From Picochlorum sp. 'celeri' (taxonomy: Eukaryota > Chlorophyta > Trebouxiophyceae), in contig JAACMV010000023.1 in assembly GCA_010909725.1 (NCBI GenBank), positions 620,001 to 684,000 of the forward strand: a DNA stretch of 64,000 bases, in the 5' to 3' direction. Positions within the stretch are counted from its first letter, which is position 1, and every line of letters starts with the position of its first letter. The notes below the pieces were generated by a model. That model was not told the origin of the DNA and did no database searches. It saw nothing but the letters and a program-made list of their open reading frames with translations. Shown here one piece after another: positions 42,362 through 53,934 of the stretch. The position numbers and the translations under genes were made by a program.

Positions 42362-45300
42362 ATGAGGACGTTTGGTGGGGAGTTTTCTAGAAAACAAAGA
42401 GTATCTCTGGCTGGAACAAGCAAGTCAGTGGAGAGCCGAGAAGAGATATTGGAACGCAGTCGACTGGAAAGGGAGAAGAGAAGGAAGAGGAAGATTGAGA
42501 ATGAAAAGGCCACTGTGATTCAAGCAGCGTGGAGGTCATATGTATCAAGGAGGAAGACGCGTCGCAAACTGAGAGCAGAATGGGTGGCACGGTTTGGAGA
42601 AAAGGGGTTATTGGTTGAGGAAGCAAATGTACTGACAAAAGAGTGTATAGGATGTTTGATTGCATTTGCGGATCCAGAAGACCTTGGGGATGTCGAGCGA
42701 TTGGCTCGGGTCTGTGATCTGTGTTGTAGTATTGGATTGTTGAATACAGAGGACGGAGCAATAGATCAGCGAATACTGTGGGCGAGAGAATTGTGTCAGT
42801 TGGATCTCAGATCTTTGGCCTTGCATACAGGGACTTTTGGTACATATTTACAGCAGCCTTTTTCCAGCGATAGAAGCGTTTACGGCTTTAGGGATCATTC
42901 CGAGCGTGTTGCGCATAGTCTGGTCATGTTCCTTATGATGATATTCTCGAAGAGGTCTTGGCAAGGTTGTAGTATGATGGATCATATCTTTGGTGTTTCG
43001 CTTCTGAGGCCTGATCTGCGCATGCAAGCTGGTAAGGAACTGGTCAACTACCTATTTGAGGATGTTTCTGAGATTATCCGGGAAATTTGTCAGCCATTGT
43101 ACATGGAGGGGCAGCATCAGAATGGCAGAGTGGTGCCCTGTGCAGAGACACTTGTAACCATGTGCTTGGTATTTTACTTCTCTGGTCAACGTATGTTGCT
43201 TTCGTTGTTTGTATTATGCAAGCATATATGATTCAAGTTAATGTTCATGGTGTTTGGTGCAGATGATATCGTAAATGGTCGGATTTTCCCCCTCATGTCT
43301 GTTGACAAGGTCTTTCACACATGTCCTTCCCTGCTGCCATTGCGCACAAAGCTTTGGTGTGAGGCTATTGCGTACATTGATACTTTGAATTGCAATAGCG
43401 ATAATCTGAAATCGTACATAAAGCCAAAAGAATCCATGGAATATCTGCTAACGAATTTGATAGAATGTTTGGAGGTTGTACCAAACAGCCAGAAGAGCCA
43501 CGACACATTGAAACCGAATGTGTCAAATAGATCTCTCGTGGTGTTCATGGCTCTGGTTGAGTCGATTTTGAAGGATGAAGCATATTGGAACATTTCGGCA
43601 GAGAGCTTTGTTCATCCCTTGGCAGAGGCTGATACTGTGATTGTTTTGATGAATTCTCTGCAAAGTTTGGATGACATGGATCTAACAGGGTCGTCAAAGA
43701 TTAGAGACGTGTCCCAGGAGAAGGGCGACTTCGTGTCCATTGTTTGCTCCTTTATCACAAGATTGTTGACATATAGTAATGATCCAGTCGTCCAAACCAA
43801 ACTCATCCTCACGCTGGCAATAAAGGTCAACATGGCAGGACTGTTGTGGCAGTCTTACCTACGAGACAATGCAGGCGCAATCATTTCGGATGATTTGAAC
43901 GGAAAATGGATGACCATCATGTCTCTCTTTTGTGAGACTTTTGCGACCGCCTTGCATGTCTTTGGTGACGAGGGTTTGTATGTCAGGGGCTTCCCTCTGC
44001 CACTTGAAACTGTATATGACAACAGCAGCAGTCCAAAGGAGGGTGTTTTACATCTACTGAAAGAATGCTTGTGGAAAATTGTGTGGAAAGAGAAACGAGC
44101 TCACCGTGGTTCAAGCACCGCAGAACAGCGTACGAAATTGTTAAAGTCTGGGGGCAAATTGCTGACATTACTGCACGATCGAAATGGGAGGAGGCGGTTT
44201 GCACCTCAGGAAGCATTCTATAGTGATCACATACCAAAAGAGAGTTTCTATTCTGCAGCAGTAGCATCTATAGAGCGACATGAGATTGAGAAAATGCACC
44301 AAGCAATTTCATCTGGGGATGTTGCTTCAGACTCTGAGGATGAACCCCAAAGCAGCAGCAAGGTGGTTGACATACTTCAGTATGCGTACCCATTGATTCC
44401 ATTTCTAGAGAGAGTTAAGATATTTCAGAGTATTGTTCAAGCCGAGAGAAGAAATGTCGGACCGGATGACTCAAATTTCGGACCAAGTTTATTTTTCAAC
44501 CATGGAATGTCACAGGAGAGATTCTTAACAGTGCATCGTGGTCATGTATTGGAAGATGCGTACCACGCTATGGGGCCGCATAAGAGCAATGTTGACGTCA
44601 GAAAAAGGGTTCGGATAGCGTTTATTAATGAATTCGGAGAGCAGGAAGCTGGTATTGATGGGGGTGGTGTATTCAAAGAATTTTTAGAGTCTGTCATCAA
44701 GGAATCCACCTCCCTAGATGTTGGACTATTCAAATCTACCATGGACAATAAACTGTACCCCTCTCCTATGGAATCTTCAAGTACTACAGAACATTTGAAG
44801 AAGATTGAATTCGTAGGCCTCATGGTGGGAAAGGCCGTGTGGGAAGGTATCCTTTTGGAACTGCCATTGGCTCCATTTTTCCTGAAAAAGTTTCGTGGAG
44901 CCCAACCTGATGTCGATGATTTACCATCCCTGGACCCCGAAATGGCAAAAAATCTCCAATACCTGATTGAAAATCCTACCAGCATATCAGAGCTTGGTTT
45001 GACCTTTTCAATCACGGAAACCATCCAGGGCACGCCCAGAGATATTGAGCTTGTGCCTGGTGGCTCCTCCATTGTTGTCACCACCGCCAACGTGGCCCAC
45101 TTTCTCCACCGCGTAGCCAATTTTAAGCTAAATGAGCAAATCAAGGCCCCTTGTGATTACTTTCTCAGAGGATTTCATGCAATTATACCTAAAGAATGGG
45201 TGGCATCATTCAACGACAGTGAATTGCAGATGCTGATTGGTGGAGTCGAGGGTGATATGAAGCTTGATCTCACAGATCTGGAAAACAATGTAGTCTACTC

Positions 45301-45616
45301 GGGTGGATATAGCCATGAGCACCCTGTCATTAAAAACTTTTGGAGAGCACTTCACTCCATGTCAAAGTCGCAGCTCTCAGATTTTCTGAGATTTGTTACT
45401 TCATGTCCGAGACCACCAATCTTGGGATTTTCTAGCCTGGAGCCACCTTTGACAATCCAAATGGTGGCTCATGAAGACACAAATACCGCTGAAAGGCTTC
45501 CCACTGCAGCAACATGCATAAATCTCTTGAAATTGCCTCCCTATGATAGCGCTGATGTTCTTTTGACCAAGTTATTATATGCCATTGAATCGCATGCTGG
45601 CTTTGACCTCAGTTGA
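42362..45616 (+). CDS. HECT E3 ubiquitin ligase, UPL6/UBE3B-UBE3C type
   Basis: Two exons, 42362-43190 and 43263-45616, joined in phase over a 72-nt intron; 1060 residues. HECT ligases pass ubiquitin through a catalytic Cys to substrates. An N-terminal basic coiled-coil and IQ motif (ATVIQAAWRSYVSRRKTRR, about 50-70) is typical of plant UPL6/UPL7 and animal UBE3B/C, suggesting calmodulin binding. The HECT domain fills the last 370 residues: RVRIAFINEFGEQEAGIDGG, FVGLMVGKAVWEGILLELPL, a LGLTFSITE block and the active-site LPTAATCINLLKLPPY with its Cys. ATG at 42362; upstream GTG is not used. A TGTAA motif lies 73 bp after the stop. Confidence 0.93.
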
Positions 45617-46080
45617 GTGCTGCTGCAGACAACACCCTCAGCAAATCCATGTACTATATACGATATATATTTCGTTCAAGTAGGATATTGTAATAATAAC
45701 GACCAGATTGCCGTTACAAGCATGGTTGGTAGGTTGTCATATTCCTTGAGTTGAGCTTTACAGGAGGTCAAACATTGGCCTGCATTCGGATCCAGGCGTC
45801 ACGTGCCTGCACCTAGGTCCATCACCATCACGATGGCCAACCCTGACCCACACACGTCCAAAACATGGCTCAAAGACCGACATATCCCATACTTTACTAT
45901 TTATAATGTTTGTGTGAAGTATACTCGGCTACATTGACACGATCAGAGAGTTTTCAAACGTTTCAGTGCAACCTACTACAGTTCTGCAAGGTAGTCATAA
46001 ACCGAATTTAATCAAGCGCATTGGTGGATAGGGGCGCATTAATATATATAAAATTGATTTCAAAGGCTAATCTGACAGAT
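45617..46080. other. Gap upstream of the LCIB gene
   Basis: 464 bp between the HECT stop and the LCIB start. The right end holds a TATATATAAA box. This is where CO2-responsive control elements of the LCIB gene would be expected, but I cannot identify one. Confidence 0.5.
46043..46052 (+). promoter_or_regulatory. TATA-like element of the LCIB gene
   Basis: TATATATAAA sits 29 bp before the LCIB ATG. The position is close for a TATA box and would leave almost no 5' leader, so it may instead be part of the leader. Confidence 0.3.
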
Positions 46081-47541
46081 ATGAATCCATATAACAGAGT
46101 TCAGCAAATCTCTAATAGAACTGCGTTGCATTCTCCATCTGTTCGGCTATTCACAGGGCCAAAAGTGGCAGGGAGAGCTCAGGCAAAGGTACCAAGATCT
46201 TTCTTTCGTTTGCTTAATGGCTCTTTTAGCGACGAAGAAGAGAATCCTCCTACTGAGGCCACTGCAGTGGAAGGCTTGCCCATTGCTGACAAAAAGCTTC
46301 GGGACTACACTGAGGTGGCCTACATGACAGGGAGGGCAAAGGTGGTCAATGAGCATTTCCCATCTGCTCTTGGGATTGATGACTTTTTGAATCGTCTTGA
46401 GATCGCACTGTATGCGTACGGAATCAATGGCGATAATTCTATTGCCATGGTGAATCTGTGCCGTGATGAGATTACACAGAGCTTGAAGAATAAGATTGAT
46501 TTGGTGTTTGGATCTTCATTTAACACGAATGGACTTGGTGGCGTATTGACATGTGGAGTTACAGGAGTGTCAGCAGGTCTCTCTCATGCACCTGTATCAA
46601 AGGGGTCTGGGAAGGAAAGATATGTCTTCTTCTCTTTCCCTCACATTTCAATTGATGCAACGGGAGAAATTGGAGCAGTTTCAAGACCGGGGAGGCCAGG
46701 AGCGTCTTGTGCATGTGGTGCACTGAACAAAGCCCTGATAGATATTAAGACGGAGGGGGTCGACGCCAATTGCAAAATTCCAGGAGTTCATGAGCCATTG
46801 GACCCTGAATTCACCATTTTGAAACAGAGATTGGCCCGCCGTCTTCGATATGACGGGCTTGGAAACGACTATGTTTCTTCGATGAATTTGGTTCAACTGA
46901 CAAAGGTTGCAGAAAGGACTATTTCAGATGATTTGAATTACTTGATATCTCAGACTGTTGATCCCAAGAAGGCAGACTATGCTGTGGTGACAGGCATCCA
47001 GATTCACAATTGGGGCACCAAATTCGATGACGACAGTCCTAATCTGGAATTTATTGCTCCAGTTTCGGTATATGCTGTAGTAAATGGCCATAAGACAAAC
47101 ATTGATTTGAATACGATGCCATCTTTGACGCCTAGACAGATTCGAATTCTGGCAGATAGTAGAGGTGGTGCTGATGGGGGGCAATTGGAAGGAAAGGACG
47201 ATCTTGCATGCAATTCTACAGGATCTTCAACGCTGAGGGAAATTGAACCGCCATACTTGTATAGTTCCAAACGCGATAGAAGGAGAAAGAGAGAGCAAGC
47301 AGCAAAGTATGCAGAATTGATCAGAGAAGAGGGCCTGAGCCCTGATACAACCTGCACGTGGCCGTCGTGGCAAAGCAACCTTAAAAAGAAAGCGTCAGCA
47401 TCACCGGAAGATGAGGGAAATTCAGCAATCCATTTCGACTCAAAGTTCCGTGCTGACCCTGAATTGGATGAGATGTGGTCCAAATTGCAGTCCAAGTATG
47501 TTTCACCTGCTGGCACAACAACAGGGGAGGATGCTGACTAA
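46081..47541 (+). CDS. Limiting-CO2-inducible protein LCIB/LCIC family
   Basis: Single exon, 486 residues. LCIB proteins are beta-carbonic-anhydrase-like factors of the algal CO2-concentrating mechanism; in Chlamydomonas they surround the pyrenoid and recapture leaking CO2. The N-terminal 40 residues (Arg/Ser-rich, FTGPKVAGRAQAKVPRSFF) suggest a plastid transit peptide. Family blocks: HFPSALGIDDFLNRLEIALY, IAMVNLCRDEIT, GGVLTCGVTGVSAGLSHAPV, YVFFSFPHISID and RPGASCACGALNKALIDIK, with the likely zinc ligands in LTCGV, SFPH and CACG. Also LDPEFTILKQRLARRL and YAVVTGIQIHNWG. The Lys/Arg-rich tail is unremarkable. The frame opens earlier, but 46081 is the first ATG. Confidence 0.94.
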   Translation: MNPYNRVQQISNRTALHSPSVRLFTGPKVAGRAQAKVPRSFFRLLNGSFSDEEENPPTEATAVEGLPIADKKLRDYTEVAYMTGRAKVVNEHFPSALGIDDFLNRLEIALYAYGINGDNSIAMVNLCRDEITQSLKNKIDLVFGSSFNTNGLGGVLTCGVTGVSAGLSHAPVSKGSGKERYVFFSFPHISIDATGEIGAVSRPGRPGASCACGALNKALIDIKTEGVDANCKIPGVHEPLDPEFTILKQRLARRLRYDGLGNDYVSSMNLVQLTKVAERTISDDLNYLISQTVDPKKADYAVVTGIQIHNWGTKFDDDSPNLEFIAPVSVYAVVNGHKTNIDLNTMPSLTPRQIRILADSRGGADGGQLEGKDDLACNSTGSSTLREIEPPYLYSSKRDRRRKREQAAKYAELIREEGLSPDTTCTWPSWQSNLKKKASASPEDEGNSAIHFDSKFRADPELDEMWSKLQSKYVSPAGTTTGEDAD

Positions 47542-47888
47542 TCCAAAGATAGATATTGTTTCTTTCGGCATTGCCCACAGAAGACCTTGTATTTGTACAA
47601 CATTTGTAAAGCATGTCCATTATTTTTTGAGAAAGAGAAAAGACATCGAGTAAGGCCAACTGTCTTTTCCTTGTTGGGGATGGAATCCTGTGAGTACGTG
47701 GCAAGCGCATGGCCATGGGCGTGTGCGCAGCGTGTGTCAATCGCGCTGCTTCCAACCAGTACGACCGTGCCTGGCACACGCCTGTCCTAGGACTGCGGAT
47801 GTGAAAAGAATCTGATACCTTGTGTCACCTGAAGAAAAATTGAAATATATTTGAACCGATTGATCTTGTATATTTGATCCTAATCGCG
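47542..47888. other. Gap between LCIB and transferrin genes
   Basis: 347 bp. Several ATGs in other frames (for example 47681) could start small ORFs, none with family resemblance. Likely LCIB 3' UTR plus the transferrin promoter. Confidence 0.45.
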
Positions 47889-50381
47889 ATGGTGCGTGCA
47901 TTGATTGGTATCTGCGCATTGACCCGGGTTTGAAGAAAACAGACTCTCCCATCGCAGACCTAGCTCTGCTCCTCTGAGAGACGAAGAATACTGCTGTTTG
48001 TAGCAAGCTAACTGTCTGTGTATTTTTTGCAGGTATCCAAGCATATTCTATCGTATAGCGCCGTGGTTTGCGTGCTGCACCTGATCTGCCTTCTGCCATG
48101 CATAGCTGGTGGGAGGCATTTGCTGCAGGATGCTGCCCAATCTTTCACGTTTTGCCTTCCCCTACAGGCGTCTGATTACCCCAACATCGTGCAGAAATGC
48201 AATGAAGCGTTTGCGCTCGTCCAAGGGTCGCAGATCACGTGCATGGCTGCGGGAAGCATTGATGGGTGTGTGGCTGCAATCAACAATGGTCAGGCAGATT
48301 TCACCAAAATGGGCCCATCCGACGCCTTCATCGCAAATCGAGAGTACGGTCTCGAGCCTCTCCTAACCGAATACTACGGAGGAGATGCCGGAAACAGCTA
48401 CTACGGTGTCGCCGTGGTGCGCAAGGAATTCTGCGATGGCAACCAGGTGACTTTGGCTGACCTCAAGGGCACGCGCTCTTGCCACACCGGCTATCGCAAG
48501 ACGTCTGGATGGACCATTCCTGTGGGCTTCATGACCGACAATCGCATCATGGAGGTGGTGAACAACGACGATGGTGTGCCAAACGATGTGGAGACTGTTG
48601 CATCCTTCTTCTCGCAGACATGTGCTCCAGGAAGCGAGTACAGCCAGCTGTGCACGGCGTGTGGTGGAGATTGCTCGGAGTCTAACGACCCTTACGCTGA
48701 TTACGAGGGCTCTGTGAGGGGACTGATGGAGGATGCGTGTGACGTTGCATTCACGAAGCAATCCATTGTGCCCACAGTGGCGACTGATGGTTCTGACCCA
48801 GCATCATGGGCAACACTGAAGATGGACGATCTGCGTCTGGTATGTCCGCTTGGAGGGTGCCTTCCAGTGACAGATTGGAAGACATGCAACCTTGCAGCGA
48901 TTCCTTCCCAGGCCTTCATGGGTCCAGCATCTCTTCCAAGCTCTGCCGGGGGGAAGGCATTGATCTCTTCCTTGGATGCAGCAGGGCAGGATTCTGCTTT
49001 TATCAACGCCGCCAAGAATATTGATGGGAGCGAAGAGATTCTTACAGATAAGACAGAACGTTTGGATCCAGTCAGCGAAGGTGCAACCTTCATCAATTAC
49101 CTTGGTCAAGAAACACGACAGGCGTATCTAGGCATTGAGCAACTGGAGGCACCTGAAAGTGGATCGCAGACTACTGGGGGTTCGCTGATATTCTGTCTTC
49201 CCCTACAGGCGTCTGATTACCCCAACATCGTGCAGAAATGCAATGACGCGTTTGCGCTCGTCCAAGGGTCGCAGATCACGTGCATGGCTGCGGGAAGCAT
49301 TGATGGGTGTGTGGCTGCAATCAACAATGGTCAAGCAGATTTCACCAAAATGGGCCCATCCGACGCCTTCATCGCCAATCGAGAGTACGGTCTCGAGCCT
49401 CTCCTCACTGAGTACTATGGAGGAGATGCCGGAAACAGCTACTACGGTGTCGCCGTGGTGCGCAAGGAATTCTGCGATGGCAACCAGGTGACTTTGGCTG
49501 ATCTCAAGGGCACGCGCTCTTGCCACACCGGCTATCGCAAGACGTCTGGATGGACCATTCCTGTGGGCTTCATGACTGACAATCGCATCATGGAGGTGGT
49601 GAACAACGACGACGGTGTGCCAAACGATGTGGAGACTGTTGCATCCTTCTTCTCGCAGACATGTGCTCCAGGAAGCGAGTACAGCCAGCTGTGCACGGCA
49701 TGTGGTGGGGATTGCTCGGAGTCTAACGACCCTTACGCTGATTACGAGGGCTCTGTGAGGGGACTGATGGAGGATGCGTGTGACGTTGCATTCACAAAGC
49801 AATCCATTGTGCCCACAGTGGCGACTGATGGTTCTGACCCAGCATCATGGGCAACACTGAAGATGGACGATCTGCGTCTGGTATGTCCGCTTGGAGGGTG
49901 CCTTCCAGTGACAGATTGGAAGACATGCAACCTTGCAGCGATTCCTTCCCAGGCCTTCATGGGTCCAGTATCTCTTCCACGCTCTGCCAAGGGAAAGGCA
50001 TTGATCTCTTCCTTGGATGCAGCAGGACGAGATGCTGCCTTTATCAGCGCTGCCAAGGACATTGACGGAAGTGAAGAGATTCTTACTGGAAACACTCTTC
50101 GTTTGGATCCAATCAGTGAAAGCACGTCGTTCATCGACTACCTTGGCAGAGGAACAAGCCAGGCTTATTTGGGCATTGAGCAGCTGCAGGCCTCTGCGTC
50201 TAGCAGTGGCTCTGACGGACTTTCAGGAGGAGCTATTGCAGGTATTGTCATCGGATGCCTTGCAGGTGTAGCATTGATCGCAGGAGCTGGCTTCTTCATC
50301 TGGAAAAAGAAAAAAGGCACAGGATCTTCCAGTTACGGAGAATTCAAGGGGACTGCAGCTGTCAACCCGTTGACCATCTAA
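47889..50381 (+). CDS. Two-lobed membrane-anchored transferrin-like protein
   Basis: The large exon (48033-50381) is open throughout but has no usable ATG before the mature domain. A short first exon, 47889-47927, joins in phase via a GTTTGA donor to the TTTTTTGCAG acceptor, giving 795 residues and a signal peptide (VCVLHLICLLPCIA) that ends GGRHLLQ, typical of green-algal secretory proteins. Two lobes of 347 codons follow. Each has the transferrin blocks GCVAAINNGQADF, YYGVAVVRKEF, SCHTGYRKTSGWTIPVGF and DVAFTKQSIV. The Tyr ligands appear kept, but the usual anion Arg is Lys and the Asp and His ligands are not obvious. A C-terminal transmembrane helix (IAGIVIGCLAGVALIAGAGF) anchors it. Likely role: iron uptake, as with Dunaliella and diatom transferrins. 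Confidence 0.85.
48160..50200 (+). repeat. Tandem 1041-bp coding repeat (two transferrin lobes)
   Basis: The segment from 48160 repeats from 49201 at a fixed offset of 1041 bp (347 codons). The first three quarters are almost identical at DNA and protein level, and only the last 85 codons or so diverge clearly. Confidence 0.95.
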
Positions 50382-50457
50382 AAGTGACTGATATCCCTTG
50401 CTTTCAAAATTTATCAGAACCCATCACCAAAGCTATTTACATGATATCTATTATATT

Positions 50458-52014
50458 TTATTGTATCCTTGCCTGTATTGATTCCAGGGCAGATACAAAT
50501 CCATCAAATCTTTTAGCAAACATGTCATCTGTAATGATATCACATTGTCCATCCAAACTAATTACCTGGGCACAATCATCTTGTTCTGGCCAGCTACCAA
50601 TCAGGCGAACCCGTGCCCTGAGAGACTCGGCTGCTGGAGTCTGTCGGACCAAGGGGCAGGTGATCTCATGCATACCATCATCATGTGGCACAGCATCAGG
50701 GAATGTTTCTTGTGCGTGCTTCAACAACGCCCTTCGATGATAATACCCCGACACCTTGGTTCTAATTGCTCCCAGAACATGTTCAATCACAGGCTGGCGA
50801 TGTGACTGGCGTATTTCATGGATAATATCTGCAACATCTACATCAGCTGGTGCCATGGCACCCTGCACCACATGACCATTGGATGTGCTCATTTCAAGTT
50901 CAATGGTATGCTCCACAGACTCAAAATCACGCAGAGTCTGGACACCAGTAACAGAACGAACAGGATATACGGTTTGTAGCCTACATGTCAGCATGTTGCC
51001 CTGTGTAATATGGACATTAGAGATGCCACTCACAGCCTGAAGCATCTCCACAGTCTCTGTCGCCCACGCAGATGAAGACGAATACCTGCGCGATTCTTTA
51101 TGATTAACATTCTGATTCCCCACTGATGCATGCTGCACCTTCATATCCTCCAGAGTTTCCCGTGCCACCTCCAGGTCATGACGCATGCTGGGCACCCCAC
51201 CTTCCATGCTCTTCAGTTCAGTCATACTAGCCAACAACCTCGCCTCCAACTCATCAGCCTTTGCAGATTCTTCCTCAATAACCCTCTTACACTCTTCCTC
51301 ATCCATCCCTGGCTCAATATCCACCGCCATCTGTCCCATCTCTGCATCAAATGCACGCATCTCCTTTGACAACTCGACCAAATCGTCAAGCGTCTTGGCC
51401 GTCTCCTCATCAACCTTGCCCATCATCTCCTCCAATTCATCGATTAATTTCCCAATATCCTCTTGCTTCTCCGCATTCTTCGCCTTCCAGTCCCTCAACA
51501 AGGCTATATTCCGCTCTGCCTCCTCATCAAACTGCTGCAACTGAATATCCTCCGTCCCGTTCGGCAACCCATCCGCTAATGCAGCGATAAACTCATCCTT
51601 GACCTCATAGTGCAAAAACGTATTCTTCAGACTACTAAACTGCCTCTTCATCCTCCTCAGATCAGCCTCACCCACACTCACAGACTGTTCTTTTGCAGTC
51701 TCCTCAATCGTCGCACGTCTCACCCGGCAATCCTCCCGCATCTTCTCCAATGCCCTGCAATAATACATATGGAAAATGATACGACACCCGGGTGCATACA
51801 ACCGTTCCCACCCCAACCAACCAACAACGACATCACCAGGCCGGTACCTTGCAAAATTATCAGCCGCTGGATTCTTCAACGCCTGAATCACTTCATCAGG
51901 GTTAATTTGTTGCATATCATTCAATTGCTGAGACATTTCACCGAAACTCAGACGTTTGGTCACGAGACCATCGTCTGGGTCATTCGTCAGAGCAACAATG
52001 GCGTTATTCTCCAT
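50458..52014 (-). CDS. Coiled-coil protein, possibly kinetochore KNL1/Spc105-like
   Basis: Single exon, 518 residues. I do not recognise it firmly. Residues about 100-330 are heptad-rich coiled coil with charged segments such as DEEAERNIALLRDWKAKNAEK and EELEARLL-type repeats. Before it, a near N-terminal KRLSF fits the PP1-docking RVxF pattern. After the coiled coil come two beta-rich blocks (SAWATETVEMLQAVSGIS, MLTCRLQTVYPVRS; then HEITCPLVRQ, RARVRLIGSWPEQ) that resemble the tandem RWD end of KNL1/Spc7. This architecture (RVxF, coiled coil, RWD pair) supports KNL1, but MELT repeats are not seen. ATG at 52014. Convergent with the transferrin gene, 76 bp between stops. Confidence 0.5.
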   Translation of the reverse strand: MENNAIVALTNDPDDGLVTKRLSFGEMSQQLNDMQQINPDEVIQALKNPAADNFARYRPGDVVVGWLGWERLYAPGCRIIFHMYYCRALEKMREDCRVRRATIEETAKEQSVSVGEADLRRMKRQFSSLKNTFLHYEVKDEFIAALADGLPNGTEDIQLQQFDEEAERNIALLRDWKAKNAEKQEDIGKLIDELEEMMGKVDEETAKTLDDLVELSKEMRAFDAEMGQMAVDIEPGMDEEECKRVIEEESAKADELEARLLASMTELKSMEGGVPSMRHDLEVARETLEDMKVQHASVGNQNVNHKESRRYSSSSAWATETVEMLQAVSGISNVHITQGNMLTCRLQTVYPVRSVTGVQTLRDFESVEHTIELEMSTSNGHVVQGAMAPADVDVADIIHEIRQSHRQPVIEHVLGAIRTKVSGYYHRRALLKHAQETFPDAVPHDDGMHEITCPLVRQTPAAESLRARVRLIGSWPEQDDCAQVISLDGQCDIITDDMFAKRFDGFVSALESIQARIQ

Positions 52015-52510
52015 GATACTCTGGTATCAAGATGAATCATTAAAAAACTGTTTTAATCATAACAGCAAGGTGTGTTGATGTCCAACAACAATCAATTAAA
52101 GAGATTGTTTCTGGATCCATGTCGGTTACAAACCGTTCCATGAAATGGTACCATAGTTCCCATCAATCATCCTCTCTGACCGGATACTATTACTATTTCT
52201 TTTTATTGGCAGACAAAGAGCAGAGAGGAGCTTTTTTGTTTCTTCTTTGGTTGATTCTCAATTATTAGTTAGCAAAAGTGGCATTGTTAATTTCATAGCA
52301 GGACGTATTATCACCAGTGGCTGTCTTTTTGTACTCTCTCAAAGAGCTTTTAATTCTTGTCGTTCAGAATAATCTTCTTCTCCTTCTTGTTTGTGGAATC
52401 AGTTGATGCGTGTTTACAGCGAGCAAAAAAGAAAAGAATAGATCATGCGTTCCATAAAGAAAAAAATGCCTGCGCGCGTTTGGTCATAATAACAGACTTC
52501 TTCAGACCAT
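52015..52510. other. Divergent gap
   Basis: 496 bp between the KNL1-like start (minus) and the PC-esterase-like start (plus). AT-rich with pyrimidine tracts. No gene or RNA recognised. Confidence 0.5.
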
Positions 52511-53830
52511 ATGACGAGAGGGTTGGGCAACACCTCCAAGCAGGAGGGAGAGGAGGATGGATCCATTGGTATTCCCTGGAACATGTATAAGCGGTGTTTG
52601 ATTGTGCTCGTTGCTGTGTTTGGGGTGTGTGTTGGGCTGGTGTGTGTTGTAGAGAGGGGTGGTCGCATGCCAGAGATGTATGTGCATGGTGCTAGGAGAT
52701 TGGTACCTCTGACATTGTGGAGGCCTCCTGTGACCAGGTGCGTGTGATGTTTATATATATATCCCATGCATATACCAATATACATCATGGGTTGATGTAG
52801 GAGGGAGGATGCATTCATGGCTCCATGGTATGGGTCTCCTCATGCCACAGCAACATGTCCTGTAGCATATCATAATGGAAGCTGGACGCGGGATGCTGTT
52901 GCGGGCAAAGGATGTCAGGATACTGATGAGTTAATATATGTTGGATGTACGCTTCTGGCCGAACGGACATGGGCATGGCATGTGGGTGAGGAGAATCCAG
53001 ATCATCCACCAGACTCGGTGCTCACAAGGGATGTGTGGAAGGCATCCTGTCCCTGGATTGCATTTATCGGCGATTCCATTGCCAGAAAAGTGTTGATCTC
53101 TCTTCTAAAAAGTATACAGGTTGATCAAGAGCACCTTGTCTTTGATCGACACGCTGATTACGAATACAAGGATGACAGTGTGAAGGCCACTCTGCATTGG
53201 GCACCGTTTCCACAGAATGCAACGGCGCTTCTCAACAGATGGGCACGCAAGGAGAATGGTATTGCACCAGATGTTGTAGTCATATCTGTGAGTCTATGGC
53301 ACATGTTGCATATCCACAACACATCCCTCTTTGAGAGCAGTCTTGCTGACCTGCATGATGCCGTCATCAAGCATCGCCATGCGCATGATGGTCATACTCG
53401 GTATTTTTTCATGTCGTCGCCAGAAGTGTATCATGATCATCTCATGTCCCTTGAAAAGAAAAAGTACATGACGTATTCCAACACGGATGCATACAATAGA
53501 ATCCTGGTGGAATCAGGTGTGTTTATGGAGCATGGCCATGGTGGTCCATGCACCATGCTGGATGTGTTTCGAATCACTCATGGTACGTCTTCTTCGTGTT
53601 CTCATTTGGTTGGTAGCTGCCATTCATCATCTTTTTCATCCTCGTGATTGGTGTTCATCACAATCATGACGATGCTGATTGGAATATCGATCCTCATGCC
53701 TCAACTTGTTCACATTGGAATTGCAGACTGCGGGGCCGAGTGTAGTCTAGATGGCATACACTCTCGTGATTCAGTATACAATGTTCTCGTCCTCACAATG
53801 TTCAATATATTGAAATATTGTACGAGATAG
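52511..53830 (+). CDS. Type II membrane PC-esterase/TBL-like (SGNH) protein
   Basis: Three exons, 52511-52737, 52801-53582 and 53727-53830, joined in phase (introns of 63 and 144 nt); 370 residues. A signal anchor (RCLIVLVAVFGVCVGLVCVV, about 27-46) suggests a Golgi type II protein. The SGNH/PC-esterase blocks are present: CPWIAFIGDSIARKVLISLL with the catalytic Ser (GDS), VVVISVSLWHMLHIHNTS, and the terminal LDGIHSRDSVYNVLVLTMFN with the Asp and His of DxxH. TBL and CAS1-type proteins O-acetylate wall polysaccharides or glycans. Exon 3 carries the DxxH, so the splice join is essential for activity. ATG at 52511. Confidence 0.75.
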
Positions 53831-53934
53831 GTCGAATAAAGCAAGGGTTTCTACATATTTAGTAAAAAAACGAGCCTTGGACTGTCACTCGAAGACACGT
53901 CAACGACGAAAGAAAAAGACATCTATACAACGAT

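Noticed and set aside
49203..49802. Minus-strand ORF of 199 codons within the transferrin gene, and a matching one at 48363-48761
   Set aside because: These are antisense shadows that occur in both copies because the lobes are nearly identical.
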